Shown in pieces: positions 10,849 through 22,827 of a stretch of DNA of 64,000 nucleotides (positions are counted from its first letter, which is position 1; every line of letters starts with the position of its first letter). The translations under genes and the position numbers were made by a program. Origin of the DNA: Arachis hypogaea (Eukaryota > Streptophyta > Magnoliopsida > Fabales > Fabaceae); contig NC_092054.1 in the NCBI RefSeq assembly GCF_003086295.3, positions 58,319,546 through 58,383,545 of the forward strand, read 5' to 3'. The notes beneath the pieces are model-generated. The model did no database searches and was not told the origin of the DNA. It was given only the letters and a program-made list of their open reading frames with translations.

Positions 10849-13695
10849 TCAGGGAGGTTGATAATGCTTCAAGTCCTCCCCTCTTGCCTTGGACTTATAT
10901 CCATTGGTTGTATCAATGATCTCCACATGTTCCAAGGAGAAGACTCTGTTAATAGTGAAGACTTTAGGTAACTGAGATGGTACAGTCGGGAGATTAGGGG
11001 GGATATCTGGGAAGTAAGCTGAGATCACTTTATCTCGTGGGGAGAAGTCTTCCGTAGGGATCTTCTTGTTCCTCCACCCCCTTGGTACTTTCTTCTTAGT
11101 CCCTTTTGATGTTGCCTTGCTCTTTGTAGCTTCTTCTTCTTAGGAAATTTTGTTGTTGTCTTCACATGTTTCTGGTGGTTTAGGCTCCTCCAGCTTTTCC
11201 TTGAGCTGTGACAGCTGCTTATTTCCTTGTTCATCAACCAAGGGCTTTCCCAGTTGGGCTGGTTGTGCTTCAATGTTTGCTTCCTCTGTCTGCATTTTGT
11301 TACGATCTGTACTTGGTTCTTTATTTTCTTGGTCAGCTTCTTGGGAGAGTTTGAAGACATTGAAGCTGAGTTGTTCATCATGGATCCTCAATATTAGCTC
11401 CCCTCGCTCCACATCTATGATTGCTCTGGCTGTAGCTAGGAATGGTCTTCCCAATATGATTGGGTGATTGTGACTCTCTTCCATGTCCAAGATGACAAAG
11501 TCTGTGGGAAAAAAGTATTTCCCAACCTTTAACAACACATTTTCCACCACCCCTGTTGCTTGTTTTTGAGTTTTGTTAGCCAGCCTGATGACCACATCCA
11601 TGGGCAATATCTCATTGATCTGCAGTCTCTTCACCAGGGCTAAGGGCATTAAGTTGATGCTTGCTCTCAAATCGCAGAGTGCTCTATCAAACATTGTTTC
11701 TCCTATGGCACAAGGGACATGAAAACTCCCTGGATATTTTCTTTTCGTAGGCAACTGCGGTTGAATAAGGGCACTGCACCCCTTGTTCATCACTATAGTC
11801 TGGCCTCCCTTGAGTGAGCTTTTCCTAGGAAGAAGCTCCTTCATATACTTGATATATGCAGGCATTTGTTGGATAGTCTTGATGAATGGTATGTTCACAT
11901 GCAGAGATGCAAACAAGTCAAGAAATCTTGAGTATATTCTCTTCTCTACAGCACCATTGAGTAGTTGGGGAAAAGGTGCATAGAGTCTCAGCAGCTCCTG
12001 TTTTGATATTTCTGGTTCTTGGTATTCTTTTTCCTCCTTCTCTGTTGAGGTATCTTCAAGCTATTCTGACAGCTTGCTTGGGTTGTCCTCAGTCTCTTTA
12101 TCACTTATAGTGACCATCTTGCAATCTTCCCATCTTACTTTCTTTGTTTCACCTCTCGGATTCTTCTCTGTGTCACTTGGGAATCCATCTGTTGGTTTGG
12201 GAATTTGCTCAGAGAGATATCCTACTTGAGATTCCAACCTCTTGATTGTTTCTCCCTGGTTCTTGAAACTGGCTCGCACTTCCTCTTTGAACACCTTGTT
12301 GTCTTGGATATCCTTGCATATGCCTTCAAGTAGATTTTCAATCCTTGAGATTCTTTCATCAAATGATGATAGGTCAGGTTGAGGAGGATTGTTCTGGCCT
12401 TGATATGAATGTTGAGAGGTGTTGTTATTGGGATGTTGATATGGTCTAGAGGGGAAGTGTTGGTGGGCTGCATTGTTTAGACTTGGGCACCTTTGATCAA
12501 GGCTTTGGTCTTGTTGATTTCCCCACCCAAAGTTTGGGTGATTCCTCCATCCAGGGTTGTAATTCTTGGAGTAAGGATCATGGTTCTACCTAGGTGAATT
12601 CCCAATGTAGTTGGCTTGCTCCTGACTACCCTCTGCTTCTTCATTCACTCCTTCTTGGGTCGTTGATGAAGTGGAGATTGCTGCCACTTGGTTCCTCTCC
12701 ATCTTCTTGGTGAGGTCAGCCAGCTATTGGGTAATGAGCTTGTTTTGGGCCAACAGAGCATCTACATTGTTTAGCTCCATTACTCCTCTTGTGTTCACTC
12801 TTTCGGACGCATAGAAGTAGTCGTTCTCTGCTACTGTTTCAATGACATCTATAGCCTCCTCAATGGTTTTTTTCTTGTTCAAAGATCCTCCGGATGAATG
12901 GTCTACGGCCTTCTTTGACTCAAAAGAGAGCCCTTCATAGAAAATGTGCAGCTGCACCCATTCGTTGAACATGTCAGGTGGACACCTCCTTGTTAGGTCT
13001 TTAAACCTTTCCCATGCTTCATAGAGAGTCTCACCATCTTGTTGCCTGAAGGTTTGGACCTCAGCTCTCAGCCTATTGATTCTTTGAGAAGGGTAAAATC
13101 TTGCTAAGAATTTATTCACCACGTCTTCCCAAGTTGTCAAGCTTTCCCTTGGGAAAGATTCCAGCCACTTGAATGCTTTATCCCTAAGTGAGAATGGAAA
13201 TAAGAGCAGTCTATAGGCGTCAGGATGAACACCATTAGACTTCACTGTGTCATATATTCTCAGGAAGGTGGTTAAATGTTGATTTGGGTCCTCTTGGACA
13301 CTTCCTCCGAACGAACAGTTGTTCTACACAAGGGTGATGAGATGTGGCTTCAGTTCAAAATTGTTGGCATGGATGGTTGGCTTTTGAATGCTACTTCCAC
13401 AGTTTCCTGGGTTTGGATTGATGTAAGAGCCTAAAACTCTTCTATCCTCCCCAGCATGATTTGCTCGACTTCTTCCGCCATGGTTGTGAGCCTCTTCTTC
13501 ATGATGGTTTTCCATGTTTTCTTCCATGTTTGGTTCAAAGTATTCCTCAAAGTGTTCCTCCTCTTCTTCACCACCTACTACACGTTTTTCTCTTGCCTCC
13601 CTCCTTAATCTAAGGAAGGTTCTCTCAGGTTCAGAATCAAAGGAAGTTGAAGCCCCGCTTATTCTCCCTGTCATACAACCAACAAGTACAAGCAA
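10849..13695 (-). pseudogene. gag-protease with integrase-tail remnant, left copy
   Basis: One frame, broken by nonsense codons at 13324-13326, 12724-12726, 12586-12588 and 12061-12063 (all TAG, shared with the right copy) and 11140-11142 (TAA, private). Blocks in order: gag N-terminus (DSEPERTFLRLRREA); the retrotransposon gag core (12724-13245: FAVRD-like FSLRDKAFKWLES, VQTFRQQDGETLYEAWERFK); and a retropepsin region with CDLRASINLMP, where the right copy has CDLGASINLMP, so this copy has lost the active-site glycine. After the protease the frame passes straight to a short tail (FSPGDKVISAYFP, ...GEDLKHYQPP) resembling the end of plant pol. Reverse transcriptase, RNase H and the integrase core are absent, so the element is non-autonomous. 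The start codon is uncertain. Confidence 0.8.
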
Positions 13696-13931
13696 AGAGA
13701 ATAGGTGCAGAAAGTATATCTGTCAAAATTACTGTTAGTGTGAGTGATGCAATATATCAAACAGTTAGTGGGTTAGTGCGATGAAGTGTAAATAACAAAG
13801 AAAAAGTAGGGGGAAGGGAAGAAATTAACTAAAGCAGGAAGTAAATAACTCAAACAGAAATTTAAATCAAACAAAAATAAAATGCTCAATCTAGTTATCC
13901 TCCAATCTAATCATTGTTGATGCACAATCAA

Positions 13932-13949
13932 TCCCCGGCAACGGTGCCA
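13932..13949 (-). other. primer-binding site, tRNA-Asp, left copy
   Basis: Plus strand TCCCCGGCAACGGTGCCA matches the 3' end of plant tRNA-Asp at 17 of 18 positions. It lies 6 bp from the LTR edge at 13956, which fixes the orientation as minus. Confidence 0.85.
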
Positions 13950-13955
13950 TAAACT

Positions 13956-16194
13956 TGGTGCACGGAAAACTTGTCTCATAACAAATTTCCTTCGGCAAGT
14001 GTACCGAATTTGTCGTCAAGTAAAAACTCACAATAGAGTGAGGTCGAATCCCACAAGGATTGATTGATCAAGCAACTTTAATTAGAGGAATGTTCTAGTT
14101 GAGCGAATCAGAAATTGAGTTGAGAATTGCAGAAAGTTAAATGCGGGAAAGTAAATGACAGAAAGTAAATTGCAGAATCTTAAATGGGAATGGGGGAATT
14201 GCTCATAAATGTAAATGACAGAAATTAAAGAGAATGGGTAAGATCAGAAATGGGGAGTTCCTTTGGCTTAGGAGATATTGCATTCTCCGGATCAATCTCA
14301 TTTACATCTCTTCCTCAATCAATGCACTCATTGATCTCCTTGGCAATCTTAAGTGATTGAATTACAATTTCTTGTAATTGAATCTCTCAAATCTTGGTCA
14401 ATAGCCAATTCCTTGGTCAATTGCTCATGAGAAGAGATGAAGTATGGTCACTGATTATACCACATGCATTTCCCAAATCAAGTATTGAGAGGATTATAGT
14501 CACATATCCATCCAAACCCAATTTGGTCCAGCATGAGAAAGCATTTCTAGCTTGATCTCTTCATTCCTCTTCCAAGGTTCAGAAGAGATCCAAGTATGAA
14601 TAGTTTCTTTTCCAAGATCACTACCCAATTGGATGAAGATCGAAAGCATTCAAGTAAAATCAAGAGAAAAGATAGAAGAAGAATAATGAAAACTAGTATT
14701 GATCCATCAAATTACAACAGAGCTCCCTAACCCAATGAAAGGGGTTTAGTTGTTTATAGCTCTAGAAAATGAAAACAAAGATGGAGAATACATAATGAAA
14801 ACTAGAAGTGCAGAGAAAATAAATACAGGAAGTAGTTCTATGCTATTTTCCAACTCCCGAAACTCCCTAAATAATTCAAAGCTACTCCTATATATACTAC
14901 TCTTCTCATCTTCTAGTTGGCTCTTCAAGTCTTGGGCCTTTGGATCTTGAGTTTGAAGCAGTTCTTTTCTTCATTTGGGCTTTGCTTTACTTGCAAAGAG
15001 AAAGTGTGAAGTGGGCAGAGACTTTAGCTCAGGGCGTTAGGGGTGTTAACGTTTAGTGAAAATATGAGTTCGAGAACGTTAGTGACAATCAACTTTCTCA
15101 CTAACGTTCCTAAGTAAAAGCCACGTTAACTTCAACGTTAGTGGTACAAACGTTGCCACTAACGTTGCCTCTAGGTCCTTCGCACACGTTATTGGGGCTT
15201 AACTTTCCCAATAACGTTGAAAAGCCCCCCTTGCTCCTACGTTAGAGCTCACGTTAACTTAGTTAACGTGGCTCTTTAACGTGGGCTTGCCATCCTTCGA
15301 GAATGTTAGTGACACTCAACATTGTCACTAACGTTCCAATGTGTCCCCATGTCTCACGTTAGAGCCCACGTTAACTTAGTTAACATGGCATTGCTTAGCC
15401 ATCCCCAACGTTAGTGACAATGTTGAGTGTCACTAACATTGGCTCATCTTTTGCTCATCCACGTTAGCTTCCACGTTAACTAAGTTAACGTGGGAGTTAA
15501 CGTGGCTCATAGTGGCTTGTGTGGCTCCTTCCAACGTTAGTTACAATGTTGGGTGTCACTAACGTTGTCGACCACCCTTGCCTCTTCATGTTAGCTCCCA
15601 CGTTAACCAAGTTAACGTGGGAGTTAACGTGGCATTGTGCACTTAGGCCAACGTTAGTGACAATGTTGAATGTCACTAACATTTGGTTCCTTTCTCCCTT
15701 TTAACGTTAGAGGCCACGTTAACTAAGTTAACGTGGACTCTAACGTGGCCACTTATGAGTATTGGCCAACGTTAGTGATAATGTTAAGTGTCACTAACGT
15801 TGGCTCAAATTTCCTTCTTCACATTAGAGTTCACGTTAACTTAGTTAACGTGACTCTTAACGTGGGTAATGATGGCTTCGAGAGCGTTATTGGCAGTCAC
15901 TTTTCTCATTAACTTTGCAAGTTACCTCCCATTCCTTGCTTCCTTTGGTCCTGAAATCAGGCAATAGAGTGCATCAAAGTTCTAGTCCAAGTCATGGGTA
16001 ATGCAACATACAATTTGTCACTAAACTCATGCAAAATCCTCATGAAATCATGTAAAATGCACAATGTATGCTTGAATCCAGGTGTAAGTGAATATCTATC
16101 CAAACCTAGCTTTTTTTCTTAAGAAAATGCAAAAAACTACCCTAAAAACAGTAAAGAAAAGGTCAGTAAAACTGGCCAAAATGCCCTGGCATCA
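13956..16194 (-). repeat. LTR 2 of the array (shared middle LTR)
   Basis: 2239 bp, TGGTGCACGG...CTGGCATCA. It acts both as 5' LTR for the left internal region and 3' LTR for the right one. It is shorter than LTRs 1 and 3 by about 120-140 bp, mainly because one palindrome unit is missing around 15536-15545. Confidence 0.85.
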
Positions 16195-17297
16195 CAACAC
16201 CAAACTTAAAGCTTGCTTGTCCCTAAGCAAGTACTGGAACAAGAGAATGATGAATGAAATGCCAAGAGAAATGAGTCATTCTTGTGGAAGTCATGTCACT
16301 GATTTTATGGTGGTTTCATGCATAGCAACTTAGGTTCATTCCTGGCTTTCAGACCTTTATCATGCCCTACAATACTCACTTTGCTTACATCCCATGAGAC
16401 TTTTATTCATTGATCCTTTTATTGTCATTTCACGGCTTATTGGTGTTCTTCAGGCTAAGTGTTCTGTAAAGGGGCAACTCTTTAAGATAAGCTTTTAGCC
16501 AACACTCCCGAACCAGTTGGTTCAAGGTGCTAGGTGTTGAGACACTCCTAAGGACTTACTCCCTCAAGTCTCTCCCCTATACATACACACCACAGGCATA
16601 TAGTTTATTCATTTTCTTTCTTGAGGCCTTGGTGTCCAGCACCTCTTTGGATTACTAAATGTTCTGTGGTGAGGGTTACTCTTGATAGTGGACTTTCAGC
16701 TGATAATCCCGAGTTAGTTAACCCAAGTTACCAAGTGATAAGGCACCCCTAAGAGCTTATTCATCCAAGTAGATCCCTCACACAGGAACACCACAGACAC
16801 ATGCTTCAAGATTTAAAACCATTGGTGCCTAGCCTTATTGCTTAGTCTTTTTCTTTTATTCCTCAACTTTGATTGTTCTTTCCCTTTTTCTTATTAGTAT
16901 TTTCTTATTTATCTAGTCTCATGGGGTGTGTCTCAAGTATAATATTCATGATAGATAGTTGTCTTCCCACCTTATGGTTGAACCAACTTAGCTAACTTAT
17001 GATCACACCAAAAAAAAACTCATGAATGCATTTCCATATTATGAACTCCACTCTGGTCTTTTTAAAACACACTCATTCTTTTTTTCATTTGATTTAAAGG
17101 GACAAACATACAATTAAGTAAGGAGATGGTGTAGTAACATAAAGACTAGCACACAGAGACTTTCTTCAATACCAAAAATTAAAAGACAGAATTGAAAAAG
17201 GTTTAAACATAACATGGAAGCAAGTTCTATTTCATACAAGATCTTCCTTATTTAAAACATAGAGAAAGATGGAACAAAGAAGGAACTCCACCACCTT

Positions 17298-18839
17298 TTA
17301 CTCTTGTGGTCGTCCATGCTCTTTTCCTTGCTTGTCCTCCTTGTTTCCTCTTGCATTTCCTTGCATCCGTGCCAATCTTGCTTGCTTCCAATCCTCAAGT
17401 GCCTTCCTCACTGACTCATGACTCTCTTCCACCCTTTGTCTTTCCTCTCGTGCTAATTCATCCTTCATTTCTTCATACCGGGCTATTCCTGGATGCAGTA
17501 TTGGCAGCTGTCCTACTAAGTAGCCGAGCCTGGCTTGAGTGTTTATATGATGTCCTGTCTTGCTCATGTAAACTCCTTCTGCGAATGCCCTTTGCTCGTC
17601 CAATAGTTCTGCCTATTCTATTTGTCTTCGGTGCATCTCATGTATGTGTGCCCCTTGATGTGCTTGGATGTTGATTAGCCTCTGGATGGATTCTTGTTGC
17701 TCATTTTGCCTTTGTTCCATCCTGTTGAATGTTTCTCCCCATTGTTGTCCTTGACTTAGTTGCTGTTCCATCATTTGCCTTTGCCACTCACCTTGCTGAG
17801 TCATCCATCTTGAGAGTGCTTCCTCTTGCTGTCCCATCATCTGTAGTTGAAGCTCTTTCTGTGCTCCTTGGCTTTCCAAATATTGTCTAGACAAGCCATC
17901 AATGGCTTCCTGCAATTGGTGCATGTCCAAGGTCTGTTGTGCTTGCCCCTCTAAAACTTGTCCTTCCACTACTTGAGGGGCTGTCCTCTTTCTTTGCTTC
18001 CGTTGAGGCAGGGGGGAGGCTGCGGCATTCATCCTTCGTACAGTTATTGGGATGCCTTCCTTTATCCACATGGGGTCCTCATCTTCAAAAACCACCCCAG
18101 ATTTCTTGCATATTCGGTAAATAGTGCTGGGGTAACCTAACGTTCCTCTTGAGTCGCTTTTCTCAGCCATCTTTCTAATGCCTTCAACTATGAGTTCATG
18201 AACCTTGATTTCTCCTCCCTTCAGTATACAGTGCACCATCGTGGCTCTCTTGACATTCACCTCTGAGTTGTTTGCAGCTGGTAGAATAGACCTTCTCACT
18301 AGTTCAAACCACCCCTTGGCTTCAGGAGTAAGATCTATTCTCTTGATGAACTTTGGTTTCTTTCCCGCACCCCTTTCCCAGTCAGCTCCGGGTACACAAA
18401 TGTCTTGCAAAATGTGGTCATAATTGGGGTTGTCCAATCTTGAGTGATAACTTTCTTCTTCAAACTGTATAGACCGTAGCTTCAGTGCCCTCATGACACT
18501 CATGGGACCAAAATCCACCATCTTTCCTCTCACAAAGCTTGTATATGACTCATCTTTCTTATCATATCAGACCGCATTTGCATAAAATTCTCTTATGAGA
18601 TTTGCATTCATCTTAGTGACAGAGTCAGTGAGGAGCTCTCATCTTCTCTTTTCTACCTTTTCTGTGATTTCAGGACACTCAGTTTTCTTCACTTGAAATC
18701 CCAGCTCGTAAATGATTTCCTTGTCAACCATCCACCCGTATTGCAATGCATGATGCAAGCTTCTAAATCTCTTTTCGTCATACGGGTGCTGCTCCATGGG
18801 TTTCTTTCCCTTCCTTCTTTTAGAACTTGAAGACGCCAT
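17298..18839 (-). pseudogene. ORF3, putative plant transposon protein-like, right copy
   Basis: Same gene as at 8426-9967, better preserved. The longest uninterrupted part is 17613-18533 (306 codons), running from the conserved domain (DLTPEAKGWFELVRRSI, KRATMVHCILKG) into a Q-rich tail (MMGQQEEALSRWMTQQGEWQ). Stops at 18639-18641, 18567-18569 and 17613-17615 are in the same frame and shared with the left copy, so the parent was already broken. There is no frameshift. Two of the stops are TGA where W is likely and one is TAG where Q is likely. Confidence 0.75.
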
Positions 18840-19017
18840 GAATGATAGTTACTATGTGAAGGTGGTAAAGTTGTGGAGACTTTTGGTTGTTTAGGGTTTT
18901 ATTGCAATGAAGAGAGTGAGGGGGAGAATGTTTGTAATGGAGTAAGGAGTTTCTTGTACCGAAATGAAGAGTTGTGAAGAGTGGGTGATGACCATGAAGG
19001 TGGGTACGGAACAAGGG

Positions 19018-19026
19018 TAATATATA
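19018..19026 (-). promoter_or_regulatory. candidate TATA box for ORF3, right copy
   Basis: TATATATTA on the minus strand, about 180-187 bp upstream of the ATG at 18837-18839. Identical in the left copy. Confidence 0.35.
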
Positions 19027-19661
19027 GGGACGTTGTGAGAGAATGGAGAGTGTGGATTGATGGAGTGGTTACTTGATGGACGGTTGGGGTTATGCATGGA
19101 CAAAAGACAAGGATCATTACTTTATGATGGAGATTGCTCGGTCTTTTAGGGGTCCCATTTTTCCAATGTTGCATGGCAACATTTTCCAATGTATTCCCTT
19201 TTTAGAACAAATGTGTAGCCCCTCCTTTTGTGGTGTCCGATCCTTCTTTGTTTAGTTGTCCAATCCATCCCTTTTAATGCTTCTTTTCTTTTCCTATAAA
19301 GATAAAATAAGAAAAATAAGACATAATATCAAAAAGACAATTTAGCCTTCACGGCTATAATTAATAAAGAAAAGAAAAGATTAGATTGTTTATTCATGAA
19401 CTCCAACTAACTAACTAACTGTGTATCCTTATATGCATTTTGGTGGCACCATGGGGTGACACCAAACTTAGTTTGGAGCACTGTGATCAAAAGTCTTGTT
19501 CAAAGCTCCAAGACTAGCATGCTCTCTGTTGCATTCATGCTTTCTTGGTAAGCTTTGAACACCAAACTTGTTCTTCACTATATACTGCAATATAAGGACT
19601 TCACCAAGTTTGTGTTGGAATTCATGAATATTGACTTATTCAATAGTAAAAGCTAATAAAA

Positions 19662-19708
19662 CATGGGTTGCCTCCCATGAAGCGCTTCTTTAGCGTCACT
19701 AGCTTGAC
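19662..19708 (-). other. post-pol two-hairpin motif, right copy
   Basis: Identical in its paired parts to 10790-10836. It begins 13 nt after the pol-tail stop (19721-19723). That stop reads TGATG, so it overlaps an ATG. Confidence 0.65.
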
Positions 19709-19720
19709 GTTTCTCCTTCA

Positions 19721-22567
19721 TCAGGGAGGTTGATAATGCTTCAAGTCCTCCCCTCTTGCCTTGGACTTATATCCATTGGTTGTATCAATGATCTCCACAT
19801 GTTCCAAGGAGAAGACTCTGTTAATAGTGAAGACCTTAGGTAACTGAGATGGTACAGTCGGGAGATTAGGGGGGATATCTGGGAAGTAAGCTGAGATAAC
19901 TTTATCTCCTGGGGAGAAGTCTTCCGTAGGGATCTTCTTGTTCCTCCACCCCCTTGGTACTTTCTTCTTTGTCCCTTTTGATGTTGCCTTGCTCTTTGTA
20001 GCTTCTTCTTCTAAGGAAATTTTGTTGTTGTCTTCATATGTTTCTGGTGGTTTAGGCTCCTCCAGCTTTTCCTTGAGCTGTGATAGCTGCTTATTTCCTT
20101 GTTCATCAACCAAGGGCTTTCCCAGTTGGGCTGGTTGTGCTTCAATGTTTGCTTCCTCTGTCTGCATTTTGTTACGATCTGTACTTGGTTCTTTATTTTC
20201 TTGGTCAGCTTCTTGGGAGAGTTTGAAGACATTGAAGCTGAGTTGTTCATCATGGATCCTCAATATTAGCTCCCATCGCTCCACATCTATGATTGCTCTG
20301 GCTGTAGCTAGGAATGGTCTTCCCAATATGATTGGGTGAGTGTGACTCTCTTCCATGTCCAAGATGACAAAGTCTGTGGGAAAAAAGTATTTCCCAACCT
20401 TTAACAACACATTTTCCACCACCCCTGTTGCTTGTTTTTGAGTTTTGTCAGCCAGCCTGATGACCACATCCATGGGCAATATCTCATTGATCTGCAGTCT
20501 CTTCACCAGGGCTAAGGGCATTAAGTTGATGCTTGCTCCCAAATCGCAGAGTGCTCTATCAAACATTGTTTCTCCTATGGCACAAGGGACATGAAAACTC
20601 CCTGGATCTTTTCTTTTCGTAGGCAACTGCGGTTGAATAAGGGCACTGCACCCCTTGTTCATCACTATAGTCTGGCCTCCCTTGAGTGAGCTTTTCCTAG
20701 GAAGAAGCTCCTTCATATACTTGATATATGCAGGCATTTGTTGGATAGTCTTGATGAATGGTATGTTCACATGCAGAGATGCAAACAAGTCAAGAAATCT
20801 TGAGTATATTCTCTTCTCTACAGCACCATTGAGTAGTTGGGGAAAAGGTGCATAGAGTCTCAGCAGCTCCTGTTTTGATATTTCTGGTTCTTGGTATTCT
20901 TTTTCCTCCTTCTCTGTTGAGGTATCTTCAAGCTATTCTGACAGCTTGCTTGGGTTGTCCTCAGTCTCTTTATCACTTATAGTGACCATCTTGCAATCTT
21001 CCCATCTTACTTTCTTTGTTTCACCTCTCGGATTCTTCTCTGTGTCACTTGGGAATCCATCTGTTGGTTTGGGAATTTGCTCAGAGAGATATCCTACTTG
21101 AGATTCCAACCTCTTGATTGTTTCTCCCTGGTTCTTGAAACTGGCTCGCACTTCCTCTTTGAACACCTTGTTGTCTTGGATATCCTTGCATATGCCTTCA
21201 AGTAGATTTTCAATCCTTGAGATTCTTTCATCAAATGATGATAGGTCAGGTTGAGGAGGATTGTTCTGGCCTTGATATGAATGTTGAGAGGTGTTGTTAT
21301 TGGGATGTTGATATGGTCTAGAGGGGAAGTGTTGGTGGGCTGCATTGTTTAGACTTGGGCACCTTTGATCAAGGCTTTGGTCTTGTTGATTTCCCCACCC
21401 AAAGTTTGGGTGATTCCTCCATCCAGGGTTGTAATTCTTGGAGTAAGGATCATGGTTCTACCTAGGTGAATTCCCAATGTAGTTGGCTTGCTCCTGACTA
21501 CCCTCTGCTTCTTCATTCACTCCTTCTTGGGTCGTTGATGAAGTGGAGATTGCTGCCACTTGGTTCCTCTCCATCTTCTTGGTGAGGTCAGCCAGCTATT
21601 GGGTAATGAGCTTGTTTTGGGCCAACAGAGCATCTACATTGTTTAGCTCCATTACTCCTCTTGTGTTCACTCTTTCGGATGCATAGAAGTAGTCGTTCTC
21701 TGCTACTGTTTCAATGACATCTATAGCCTCCTCAATGGTTTTTTTCTTGTTCAAAGATCCTCCGGATGAATGGTCTACGGCCTTCTTTGACTCAAAAGAG
21801 AGCCCTTCATAGAAAATGTGCAGCTGCACCCATTCGTTGAACATGTCAGGTGGACACCTCCTTGTTAGGTCTTTAAACCTTTCCCATGCTTCATAGAGAG
21901 TCTCACCATCTTGTTGCCTGAAGGTTTGGACCTCAGCTCTCAGCCTATTGATTCTTTGAGAAGGGTAAAATCTTGCTAAGAATTTATTCACCACGTCTTC
22001 CCAAGTTGTCAAGCTTTCCCTTGGGAAAGATTCCAGCCACTTGAATGCTTTATCCCTAAGTGAGAATGGAAATAAGAGCAGTCTATAGGCGTCAGGATGA
22101 ACACCATTAGACTTCACTGTGTCATATATTCTCAGGAAGGTGGTTAAATGTTGATTTGGGTCCTCTTGGACACTTCCTCCGAACGAACAGTTGTTCTACA
22201 CAAGGGTGATGAGATGTGGCTTCAGTTCAAAATTGTTGGCATGGATGGTTGGCTTTTGAATGCTACTTCCACAGTTTCCTGGGTTTGGATTGATGTAAGA
22301 GCCTAAAACTCTTCTATCCTCCCCAGCATGATTTGCTCGACTTCTTCCACCATGGTTGTGAGCCTCTTCTTCATGATGGTTTTCCATGTTTTCTTCCATG
22401 TTTGGTTCAAAGTATTCCTCAAAGTGTTCCTCCTCTTCTTCACCACCTACTACACGTTTTTCTCTTGCCTCCCTCCTTAGTCTAAGGAAGGTTCTCTCAG
22501 GTTCAGAATCAAAGGAAGTTGAAGCCTCGCTTATTCTCCCTGTCATACAACCAACAAGTACAAGCAA
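19721..22567 (-). pseudogene. gag-protease with integrase-tail remnant, right copy
   Basis: Counterpart of 10849-13695 with the four shared TAG stops at 22196, 21596, 21458 and 20933. The last open block (19721-20788, 355 codons) runs from the protease, with intact CDLGASINLMP, through an E/K/Q-rich linker to FSPGDKVISAYFP and GEDLKHYQPP. It shows directly that the protease is fused to a pol-like C-terminal tail. A normal Athila pol would have over a thousand residues between the two. The gag core is at 21596-22117. The protein could serve only as a structural or cis-acting remnant. Confidence 0.8.
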
Positions 22568-22803
22568 AGAGAATAGGTGCAGAAAGTATATCTGTCAAAA
22601 TTACTATTAGTGTGAGTGATGCAATATATCAAACAGTTAGTGGGTTAGTGCGATGAAGTGTAAATAACAAAGAAAAAGTAGGGGGAAGGGAAGAAATTAA
22701 CTAAAGCAGGAAGTAAATAACTCAAACAGAAATTTAAATCAAACAAAAATAAAATGCTCAATCTAGTTATCCTCCAATCTAATCATTGTTGATGCACAAT
22801 CAA

Positions 22804-22821
22804 TCCCCGGCAACGGTGCCA
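22804..22821 (-). other. primer-binding site, tRNA-Asp, right copy
   Basis: TCCCCGGCAACGGTGCCA, with the same single mismatch as the left copy, 6 bp from LTR 3. Confidence 0.85.
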
Positions 22822-22827
22822 TAAACT

